Part shown: positions 14,288-21,795 of the stretch, in pieces
Layout: each line of letters opens with the position of its first letter
Position numbering within the stretch: position 1 is the stretch's first letter
Assembly (NCBI GenBank): GCA_947244595.1
Contig: CAMXKT010000010.1
Span: 1-32,211 of the forward strand
From: an uncultured Oscillibacter sp.
Lineage (GTDB): Bacteria > Bacillota > Clostridia > Oscillospirales > Oscillospiraceae
DNA length: 32,211 bases
Direction of reading: 5' to 3'
Notes under the pieces: generated by a model
The model's database searches: none
Seen by the model: the letters and a program-made list of their open reading frames with translations, nothing else
Told to the model about the DNA's origin: nothing
Position numbers and translations under genes: made by a program

Positions 14288-17200
14288 ATGCTGACGCTCT
14301 TGACCGGCCGGGCCAGGACCGGCAAATCCACCACGGTGCTGAACCGGATCGCCGCCCGCCCCGGCGGCCGGGACCAGATTCTCCTGGTGCCCGAGCACGC
14401 CTCCCATCAGGCGGAAGTGGACCTGTGCCGGACCTGCGGGGACACGGCCAGCCGCTTTGCCGAGGTGCTGAGCTTCCGCCGCCTGTCGGACCGGGTCCTC
14501 TCCATCACCGGCGGCGCGGCCCGGGTGACCCTGGACGCCGGGGGGAAGCTCCTCACCCTGGAAAAGGCCCTCCTGGAAATTTCCCCGGAGCTGACGGTCT
14601 ACCGCCGTCCCTCCCGGAAGTCCGCCTTTCTCCGCCGCCTGCTGGATCTTTTTGACGAGCTCCGCTGCTACGAGGTCTCCCCCGAGACCCTTTATGAGCA
14701 GTCCCAGGCCGTGGCCGGGGCCACCCGGGACAAGCTCCGGGATCTAAGTCTTCTGTACGCCGCCTACGAGTCACGCCTTCTCCGCCCCGGCCTGGACGCC
14801 CGGGACTATATGACCAAGCTCTGCGACAGCCTGGAGGCGTCGGAATACGCCCTGGATAAGGATGTCTACATCGACGGCTTCACCTACTTCACCGCCCAGG
14901 AGCGCCGCTGCCTCTCCATCCTCCTCCGGCAGGCCCACTCCGTCACCGTCACCCTCCTGGGGGAGCCCAACAGTAAAGAGGAGATCTTCGAGGCCTCCCT
15001 CCGCACCTTGGAGCGCCTCCGCCGCCTGGCGGAGCGGGAGGGGAAGCCCGTCAAAATTGAGAATCTCACCGCCCGGGATCCCTCCGCCCTGGGCCATGTG
15101 GAGCGCCATTTCTTCGGAGCGTCCGTCCCCTATGAGGGGGACTGCGCCCAGATCCGCCTTCTCCAGGCGGACACGCTCTTTTCCGAGGTGGAGCAGACCG
15201 CCGCCGCCATCCGCCGCCTCCTGGCGGAGGGGAAATGCCGCTGCCGGGACATCACGGTGGCCGCCCGGAATATCCAGGACTACGAGGCCGTCATCGAGAC
15301 GGTCTTCGAGCGCTGGCAGATTCCCGCCTACCTCAGCCGCCGCAGCGATATTCTGGAAAAACCGGCCCTCAGCCTGCTCACCGGCGTCCTGGCCTCCGTG
15401 GGGGGAGGCTATGAGTACGACGACATGTTCCGCTGGCTGAAAACCGGCCTGGCGGGCCTCTCCCCGGAGGAGTGCGACGAGCTGGAGAACTACGTCCTCA
15501 AGTGGGAGGTCCACGGGGGCATGTGGCTGCGGGATGTGGACTGGCTGGAGAACCCGGACGGCTACGGGGCCCCCTGGACCCCCGCCCGGGAAGAGCGGCT
15601 GGCCCGGGTGAACGCCCTGCGCCGCCGGGTCCAGGTTCCCCTGGCCCGCCTGGCGGAGGGATTGAAGGCCGGGGAGACCGCCGCCGAAAAGGTCGGCGCC
15701 CTCTACGGCTTCATGGAGGAGCTGAGGCTCCAGGACGCCCTGGAACGCCAGATGAGGTCCCAGGCGGCGGCGGGCCGTCTCCAGGAGGCGGAGGAGACCG
15801 CCCAGCTCTGGGAGATTCTCTGCGGCGTGCTGGACCAGTTCGTGGAGATCCTGGGGGACGAGCCCCTGGACCTGGAGGAGTTTGCCCGCCTGCTCCGCCA
15901 GGTGCTGGCGGAATACAGCGTGGGCACCATCCCCGTCTCCCTGGACCAGGTCCAGGTCTCCGGTGTGGCCCGGAACGACCGGCACGCCGCCGGCTACCTC
16001 TTTCTTCTGGGAGTCAACGACCACGTCCTCCCGGCCCCCGGCCAGTCCGGCGGCATTTTGAACGAGGACGACCGGGAGGAGCTGGCCCGGCGTGGAGTGG
16101 AGCTGGCCCCTACCGGCATGGATCAGATGAGCGTGGAGCTCCAGAACCTCTACGCCGCCCTGGCCCAGCCCAGGCTGGGTCTGACGGTGAGCTGGCCGGC
16201 GGCGGACGTCTCCGGGGCGGAGCTGCGCCCCGCCTTTGTGGTGGACCGGCTGCTGGCCCTGTTCCCCGCTCTCCGCGTCCAGCGGGAGCCCGCCTCCCGG
16301 GATTACCGGCTGACGGCCCCCCTGCCCGCCCTGGAGTCTGCCGTCCCCGGCGGGGCCCTCTGGGGCTGGCTGGAGGAGGAACCCGCCTTCCGCCCCCGGC
16401 TGGAGGCCATGGAGCGCGCCGCCGCCCAGACCCGGGGCTCCCTGTCTCCCCGGGCGGTCCGGGCCCTCTATGGGGCGCGGGTGGGCATGTCGGCTTCCCG
16501 CCTGGAGCGGATACGCACCTGTCATTTCGCCTATTTTATGGAGTACGGCCTCAAGGCCCGGCCCCGGACCCCCGCCGCTTTCGACGCGCCTCAGATCGGC
16601 ACCTTCCTTCACTTCCTCCTGGAGCGGGTCACCCGGGACGTTCAGTCCCTGGGGGGCTTCGACCAGGTGGATGAGGAGACCCTCCACGCCCTGGTCCGAA
16701 CGTATATCGACGAGTACGTGGAGAAGGAGCTCCGGAATTTCCAGAACCGGAACGCCCGCTTCCGCTACCTCTTCGCCCGCCTGAGGAACACCGCCTACGC
16801 GGTCATCGACCAGGCGGCGGCGGAGCTCCGCTGTTCCGACTTTGTCCCCCTGGCCTTCGAGCTGTCCTTCGGGGACGGCGGAGACCTGCCCGCCGTGGTG
16901 ATCTCCGAGCCGGACGGACAGCTCCGGGTGGGGGGCAAGGTGGACCGGGTGGACGGTTGGCTGAAGGATGGAAAGCTCTACCTGCGGGTGGTGGACTACA
17001 AGTCCGGCAAAAAGTCCTTTGACCTCTCGGCGGTCCGCATGGGCCTGGATATCCAAATGCTCCTCTACCTCTTCGCCCTCCGGGAGACCGGCGCCGCCCG
17101 CTTCGGCGCCCAGGTCGAGCCCGCCGGGGTTCTCTACCTCCCCGCCAGGGACGAGGTCCTTTCCGCCCAGCGGAACATCCCCCCGGAGAAGCTCCGGGCC

Positions 17201-17596
17201 GAGCGGGAGAAGCAGCTCCGCCGCTCCGGCCTCCTCCTGGCGGAGCCCCAGGTCCTCCAGGCCATGGAGCACGAGGCCCTCACCGAGCCCCGCTACCTCC
17301 CCCTTCGGGTGAACAAGAGCGGGGATCTCTCCGGCAGCCTGGCCTCCGCCGCCCAGCTGGGAAAGCTGGGCCGGTATGTGGATTCCCTCCTTCACGACAT
17401 CGCCGGGGAGATCCGCCGGGGGAACATCGACGCGGACCCCTGCTGCCACACGGAGGAGGACAGCCCCTGCCGGACCTGCGACTGGGCCCCCGCCTGTCAC
17501 TTTCAGGACGGCCGGGACAGCGACCATCTGAACGTCATCCTCCCCGTGAAGCCCGAGGACTTCTGGCGGGAGATCGAAGAAAAGGAGGCGGACTGA
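14288..17596 (+). CDS. addB: ATP-dependent nuclease AddB (RexB), subunit B
   Basis: 1102 aa, partner of AddA in the AddAB helicase-nuclease, which resects double-strand breaks up to Chi and loads RecA. The N-terminus has the ATP-binding loop GRARTGKST (K13). The C-terminal nuclease has VVDYKSGKK (D903, K905) followed by IQMLLYLFAL. The four cysteines of the iron-sulfur cluster are present: C745 (IRTCHFAYF) and C1061, C1064, C1070 (PCRTCDWAPAC), spaced Cx2Cx5C. The length fits the family. ATG at 14288 has AAGGAGG eight bases upstream; an in-frame ATG at 14267 would include this site. addA follows one base after the stop. The parS-like site lies in its leader. Confidence 0.95.
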   Translation: MLTLLTGRARTGKSTTVLNRIAARPGGRDQILLVPEHASHQAEVDLCRTCGDTASRFAEVLSFRRLSDRVLSITGGAARVTLDAGGKLLTLEKALLEISPELTVYRRPSRKSAFLRRLLDLFDELRCYEVSPETLYEQSQAVAGATRDKLRDLSLLYAAYESRLLRPGLDARDYMTKLCDSLEASEYALDKDVYIDGFTYFTAQERRCLSILLRQAHSVTVTLLGEPNSKEEIFEASLRTLERLRRLAEREGKPVKIENLTARDPSALGHVERHFFGASVPYEGDCAQIRLLQADTLFSEVEQTAAAIRRLLAEGKCRCRDITVAARNIQDYEAVIETVFERWQIPAYLSRRSDILEKPALSLLTGVLASVGGGYEYDDMFRWLKTGLAGLSPEECDELENYVLKWEVHGGMWLRDVDWLENPDGYGAPWTPAREERLARVNALRRRVQVPLARLAEGLKAGETAAEKVGALYGFMEELRLQDALERQMRSQAAAGRLQEAEETAQLWEILCGVLDQFVEILGDEPLDLEEFARLLRQVLAEYSVGTIPVSLDQVQVSGVARNDRHAAGYLFLLGVNDHVLPAPGQSGGILNEDDREELARRGVELAPTGMDQMSVELQNLYAALAQPRLGLTVSWPAADVSGAELRPAFVVDRLLALFPALRVQREPASRDYRLTAPLPALESAVPGGALWGWLEEEPAFRPRLEAMERAAAQTRGSLSPRAVRALYGARVGMSASRLERIRTCHFAYFMEYGLKARPRTPAAFDAPQIGTFLHFLLERVTRDVQSLGGFDQVDEETLHALVRTYIDEYVEKELRNFQNRNARFRYLFARLRNTAYAVIDQAAAELRCSDFVPLAFELSFGDGGDLPAVVISEPDGQLRVGGKVDRVDGWLKDGKLYLRVVDYKSGKKSFDLSAVRMGLDIQMLLYLFALRETGAARFGAQVEPAGVLYLPARDEVLSAQRNIPPEKLRAEREKQLRRSGLLLAEPQVLQAMEHEALTEPRYLPLRVNKSGDLSGSLASAAQLGKLGRYVDSLLHDIAGEIRRGNIDADPCCHTEEDSPCRTCDWAPACHFQDGRDSDHLNVILPVKPEDFWREIEEKEAD

Positions 17597-17597
17597 C

Positions 17598-20500
17598 ATG
17601 CCGCTCACGCCCCAGCAGCGCTCCGCCGTGGAGAACCGGGGGGGCAGTCTCCTGGTCTCCGCCGCCGCCGGGTCCGGCAAGACCCGGGTCCTGGTGGACC
17701 GCCTCTTCCGCTATGTGACGGAGGAGCGCTGCAACGTAGACGACTTCCTCATCATCACCTACACCCGGGCCGCCGCTGCGGAGCTCCGGAGCAAGATTGC
17801 CGCCGAGCTCTCCCGCCGCATGGGCGAAAATCCCGGGGACGCCCATCTCCGCCGCCAGCTCCTCCGGGTTTATCAGGCGGACATCAAGACGGTGGACGCT
17901 TTCTGCACCGCCCTGCTCCGGGAGAACGCCCACCTCCTGGCCCGGGAGGAGGACAAGCACGCCCTGACCCCGGATTTCCGCGTCCTGGACGACGGCGAGG
18001 CCGCCGTCATCCGCCGCCGGTGTCTGGACCGGACCCTCTCCCGGTTCTACGAGGACCTGACCCCCGGCGGCGAGCAGCTGGCGGACACCCTGGGGGCGGG
18101 CCGGGACGACGCCGCCCTGGCGGACCTGGTGCTGGAGCTTTACGACAAGCTCCAGAGCCACGCCTCCCCGGAAAACTGGCTCCTCCGGAGCCGCGCCGCC
18201 TGGGAGACGCCCGCCTCCCGCTTTGACGACACCCCCTACGCCCAGGTCCTCCTGACCTCTGTCCGCCGCCGCGCCGCCCACTGGGCGGACCAGCTCCGCC
18301 GGGCGGCGGGACGGACGGAGGGCGACCCCGCCCTGGCCTCCGGCTACGGCGCGAAGTTCCTGGAGTCCGCCCGGGGCTTCCAGGACATGAGCGAGGCCCC
18401 GGCGTGGGAGACGGCCCGGATCCTCTCCGCCTCCGTCGTCTTCCCCCGCCTGACGACCCCCAGGGGCCGGAAGGACGATCCCCTGCTCCTCTCCCTGAAG
18501 CAGACCTGGGAGGGGGCCAAGGCCGCATTGAAGTCCCTTCGCTCCTGGCTGGATGTCTCAGGGGACGAGGCCCTGGAGGACCTTCGGGCCGTGGCCCCCG
18601 CCATGCTGGCCCTGGCGGACCTGACGGCGGAATTCTCCGCCGCCTTCCGCGCGGAGAAGCTCCGGCTGAACGCCGCCGACTTCTCCGATCAGGAGCACCT
18701 GGCCCTGACCCTCCTGGTGAGGCCCGACGGCGCCCCCACGGAGCTGGGGGAGCAGGTTTCCGCCCGCTACGCCGAGATTCTGGTGGACGAGTACCAGGAC
18801 GCCAACGAGGTCCAGAACGCCATCTTCCGCGCCGTCTCCAGGGAGGGGAAAAACCTCTTCACCGTGGGCGACGTGAAGCAGAGCATCTACCGCTTTCGCC
18901 TGGCGGACCCCACCATCTTCCTCCGGAAGTACGCCGCCTTCAAGCCCCACACCGAAGCCCAGGACGGCGAGGACCGGAAGATCGTCCTCTCCCAGAACTT
19001 CCGCTCCCGCCAGGAGATCCTGGACGCCGCCAATTTTATCTTTGAGAATATACTTTCCGTTGAAATGGGAGAGCTTAATTACGATGAGGACTCGGCCCTC
19101 CACTTCGGCGCGGCCTACTATCCCCCCCGGGCGGACTGCCAAACGGAGTTCCACCTGCTCACCGCCCGCCGGAAGTCGGCGGAGGATCCCCGCCCCGTGA
19201 AGAAGCTCGCCGCCGAGGCCCGCTTTGTGGCCCGCCGCATCCGGGAGCTCCTGGACCAGGGCTTCCCCGTCACGGACCCCGACGGCTCCCTCCGCCCCTG
19301 CAGGCCGGAGGACGTCGTCATCCTCATACGCTCCCCCGGCAGCCGGACGGAGGCGTTCGCCGCCGCCCTGGCGGAGCGGGAGATTCCCTGCTCCTTTCAG
19401 GAGGACTCCGGCTTCTATGAGACCATGGAGGTCTCCACCGCCGTCTCCCTTTTGGAGGTCATCGACAACCCCCGCCAGGACGTACCTCTGATCTCCGTCC
19501 TCCGCTCCCCCATCTTCGGCTTCACGCCGGACCGCCTGGCGGAGATTCGCGCCGCCGCCCCCGACGGCGATTTTTACCAGGCCGTGGCCGCCTCGGAGTC
19601 CCCGGACTGCGCCGCCTTCCTGGAGACCCTGAACGGCCTCCGCCTGGCCGCCCGGGACATGAGCGTCCACCGCCTCCTCTGGCACATCTACAACACGCTG
19701 AACCTCTTAGGCCTCTACGGGGCCATGGACCGCGGTCTGGAGCGCCGGGAGAACCTGGTCTCCCTGGCCCGGCAGGCGGAGAGCCTGGAGTCCGGCGGGT
19801 GCCGGGGCCTCTTCGCCTTCGTCTCCCGCCTCCGCCGCCTCCTGGAGGAGGACAAAGCCCCCGCCGCCTCCGCCGCCGTCTCCGGCGGGGTCCGCCTCAT
19901 GAGCGTCCACAAGTCCAAGGGCCTGGAGTTCCCCATCGTCATCCTGGCGGACCTGGATCACGCCTTTTCCCGCCAGGATTTCGACGCCTCCGTCCTGGTC
20001 CACCCCTCCCTGGGTCTGGGCCCCCGCCGGGTGGACCTCAAGCGGAAGATCCGCTACCCCACCCTGGCCCGGACCGCCGTGGAGGAGACCCTCCGCCGGG
20101 AGAATCTGGCCGAGGAGCAGCGGGTCCTCTATGTCGCTATGACCCGGCCCAAGGAGAAGCTCATCCTGGTGGACTCCCTCTACTTTGCCGAGACCCGCCT
20201 CCAGCGTCTGGCGGCCTCCGCCGCCCTCCCGGTGCCCCCGGAGGCCGTGGCCGCCTGCCGGACCTTCGGCGAGTGGCTGCTGCTGCCCCTGCTCTGCCGC
20301 CCGGAGGCGGAGCCCCTCCGGGCCCTGGCCGGGGCCGAGGTCCCGGCCGTCCCCTGTTCCGGCTCCCCCTGGCAGATTTTCCTCCATGACGCGGAGGACT
20401 TCCGGGACCGTCCTCCCCGTCCCTTCGCGTCTGCCGGAGACGAGGTCCCCCAGGTCCCCTTCGACCCCGCCCTCCTCTCCTTCGAGTACCCCTACGCCCG

Positions 20501-21146
20501 GGAGGCGGCCCTCCCCGCCAAGCTGACGGCCACCCAGTTAAAGGGCCGCCCCCTGGACCAGGAGATCGCGGAGAACGCCGCCCGCACGCCCTATCTCCGC
20601 CCCCTCTCCCAGCCCAAATTCCGCCGGGGGCAGACCGGCCTCACCCCCGCCGAGCGGGGCTCCGCCACCCACTTGGTCCTTCAATATCTGGACTTCCAAA
20701 ACTCCGACGTCCCCGCCCAGATTGCCGCCCTGGCGGAGAAGGAGCTCCTGACTCCCCAGCAGGCGGAGGCCGTGGACGCCCCCGCCCTCCGGCGGCTCCT
20801 GTCCTCCCCCCTGGCGGAGGAGGTCCGCCGGAGCCCCCGCTGTCTCCGGGAGTACCGCTTCACCCTCCTGGTCCCCGCCCGGGAGATCGACCCCCGGGCC
20901 TCCGAGGACGGCGGCTCCGTCCTGCTCCAGGGCGTGGCGGACCTGTGCTTCGAGACGGAGGGCGGCCTCGCCGTGGTGGACTTCAAGACGGACCGGGTCT
21001 TCGCCCCCCAGGAGGTCGCCGCCCGCGCGGAGGTCTACCGCCCCCAGCTGGAGGCCTACAGCCTCGCCCTCTCCCGGGTTCTGGAGCGCCCCGTGGTCCG
21101 GCGGGTGCTGTACTTCCTGGCCCCCGGCGTGTCCCTGGATCTCTGA
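17598..21146 (+). CDS. addA: ATP-dependent helicase-nuclease AddA (RexA), subunit A
   Basis: 1182 aa, superfamily 1A UvrD-like helicase with a C-terminal nuclease. Motif I is AAAGSGKT (22-29), motif Ia TYTRAAAAEL, motif II VDEYQD (396-401), motif III VGDVKQSIYRFR, motif V SVHKSKGLEFPIV and motif VI EEQRVLYVAMTRPKEKL. The nuclease has GVADLCFE and VDFKTD (D1128, K1130), then YRPQLEAYSLAL. All catalytic residues are present. The start codon is one base after the addB stop, with AAGGAGG at the end of addB as ribosome site, so the subunits are translationally coupled. The length agrees with AddA of Firmicutes. Confidence 0.97.
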   Translation: MPLTPQQRSAVENRGGSLLVSAAAGSGKTRVLVDRLFRYVTEERCNVDDFLIITYTRAAAAELRSKIAAELSRRMGENPGDAHLRRQLLRVYQADIKTVDAFCTALLRENAHLLAREEDKHALTPDFRVLDDGEAAVIRRRCLDRTLSRFYEDLTPGGEQLADTLGAGRDDAALADLVLELYDKLQSHASPENWLLRSRAAWETPASRFDDTPYAQVLLTSVRRRAAHWADQLRRAAGRTEGDPALASGYGAKFLESARGFQDMSEAPAWETARILSASVVFPRLTTPRGRKDDPLLLSLKQTWEGAKAALKSLRSWLDVSGDEALEDLRAVAPAMLALADLTAEFSAAFRAEKLRLNAADFSDQEHLALTLLVRPDGAPTELGEQVSARYAEILVDEYQDANEVQNAIFRAVSREGKNLFTVGDVKQSIYRFRLADPTIFLRKYAAFKPHTEAQDGEDRKIVLSQNFRSRQEILDAANFIFENILSVEMGELNYDEDSALHFGAAYYPPRADCQTEFHLLTARRKSAEDPRPVKKLAAEARFVARRIRELLDQGFPVTDPDGSLRPCRPEDVVILIRSPGSRTEAFAAALAEREIPCSFQEDSGFYETMEVSTAVSLLEVIDNPRQDVPLISVLRSPIFGFTPDRLAEIRAAAPDGDFYQAVAASESPDCAAFLETLNGLRLAARDMSVHRLLWHIYNTLNLLGLYGAMDRGLERRENLVSLARQAESLESGGCRGLFAFVSRLRRLLEEDKAPAASAAVSGGVRLMSVHKSKGLEFPIVILADLDHAFSRQDFDASVLVHPSLGLGPRRVDLKRKIRYPTLARTAVEETLRRENLAEEQRVLYVAMTRPKEKLILVDSLYFAETRLQRLAASAALPVPPEAVAACRTFGEWLLLPLLCRPEAEPLRALAGAEVPAVPCSGSPWQIFLHDAEDFRDRPPRPFASAGDEVPQVPFDPALLSFEYPYAREAALPAKLTATQLKGRPLDQEIAENAARTPYLRPLSQPKFRRGQTGLTPAERGSATHLVLQYLDFQNSDVPAQIAALAEKELLTPQQAEAVDAPALRRLLSSPLAEEVRRSPRCLREYRFTLLVPAREIDPRASEDGGSVLLQGVADLCFETEGGLAVVDFKTDRVFAPQEVAARAEVYRPQLEAYSLALSRVLERPVVRRVLYFLAPGVSLDL

Positions 21147-21172
21147 GGGCAAAAAAACAGCCGCCCCGTCCC

Positions 21173-21200
21173 TTGACAAAGCGGCCCGATCCGGTATAAT
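21173..21200 (+). promoter_or_regulatory. Strong sigma-A promoter of an orphan small RNA
   Basis: TTGACA (21173-21178) and TATAAT (21195-21200), 16 bases apart. No protein gene follows; the transcript meets a terminator at 21261-21300. The layout equals the promoter at 28601. Confidence 0.85.
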
Positions 21201-21206
21201 AGACAT

Positions 21207-21301
21207 AGAAGGACGCCGCCGCGCGGCGGTCAGCCCTGCTTGCTAACGAATCAATGACCCGTTAACCGCTCGGTGCCAGCCGGGCGGTTAACACGCTTTT
21301 A
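21207..21301 (+). ncRNA. Putative antisense small RNA, locus A (broken toxin locus)
   Basis: A predicted RNA of about 95 bases between the consensus promoter at 21173 and a terminator. The 5' part has AAGGACGCCGCC folding with GGCGGTCAGCCC. A second stem pairs TAACG with CGTTA. The terminator is a 13-bp stem (GTTAACCGC-T-CGG / CCG-G-GCGGTTAAC, loop TGCCAG) followed by ACGCTTTT. The 5' hairpin, order and spacing resemble the RNA at 28636-28726 (AAGGGAACGCCG/GGCGGCTGGCCC). On the opposite strand lies what may be the tail of a small toxin gene. I infer an antitoxin RNA that has lost its target. Confidence 0.6.
21251..21298 (-). pseudogene. Possible remnant of a type I toxin-like peptide gene
   Basis: Read on the minus strand, KRVNRPAGTERLTGH ends at TGA (21251-21253) in the same relation to the terminator hairpin as the end of the 25-aa peptide at 28697-28774 (KSRNRHSGK). 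Shared features are Lys, then Asn-Arg two residues on, and Gly near the end. Directly upstream is an in-frame TAA and then sequence leading into repeat copy 2, with no hydrophobic N-terminus or ribosome site. The 5' part seems to have been replaced. The similarity is short, so this is tentative. Confidence 0.35.
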
Positions 21302-21336
21302 TGAGAAGAGGAAAGGTCTTCCAGGCTGCTTCAAGC

Positions 21337-21612
21337 GCCGGGTCAGCGGCAGCGGATAGAGGAGGACAGTCCATTCGACAACCTCCCCCCCCCGCCCGCA
21401 CCACGCCGCGGGCAAAAGACATTCGTAAAAGACGGAGGCACGCCTTGCGCGTCCCTCCGTCTTTCGTCCCCTCGAGGGGACATACTTCCTTTTCTCTTTT
21501 GGACCGTGCACGGCCCGTTTTCTCTTTTCCTTCTGGAAGGAAAAGAGAAAATGGGGGGTGCAATGAACCAGCCATCATCATGGCTGACATCCACCCCGCG
21601 CGTCAGCGCCGC
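21337..21612 (+). repeat. Structured repeat element, copy 2
   Basis: About 276 bases, the second copy of the element at 1167-1400, same orientation. It shares all blocks listed for copy 1 and carries an additional perfect hairpin GTCCCC-TCGA-GGGGAC. Stems co-vary: the first is AAAGACGGAGG/CCTCCGTCTTT here against AAAACGG.GG/CC.CCCGTTTT in copy 1. The long A/G-C/T hairpin is TTTTCTCTTTTCCTTC/GAAGGAAAAGAGAAAA here against a shorter version in copy 1. It fills most of the 648-base gap between addA and the SLH gene. No credible protein is encoded on either strand. Confidence 0.7.
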
Positions 21613-21694
21613 ATTATAGCATAAATTTGTAACATATTCGTAACGTTAGAGCCTCCAAACCCCGGATTTTTTCCAAAAATTCCACCGGAAGCCC

Positions 21695-21722
21695 TTGTTT
21701 TTTCCAGCGGCGCTGATATAAT
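21695..21722 (+). promoter_or_regulatory. Probable promoter of the SLH surface-protein gene
   Basis: TTGTTT (21695-21700) and TATAAT (21717-21722) with 16-base spacing. An AT-rich stretch lies upstream (21610-21700). The leader to the ATG at 21796 is about 67 bases and contains AAGGAG at 21781. Confidence 0.7.
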
Positions 21723-21795
21723 GGACCTACATTATGAACGCGCGCCGGGCCTGGTGGTACAGGGCGTCGGCGGCGATGTAAAGGAGAAAACGCCT

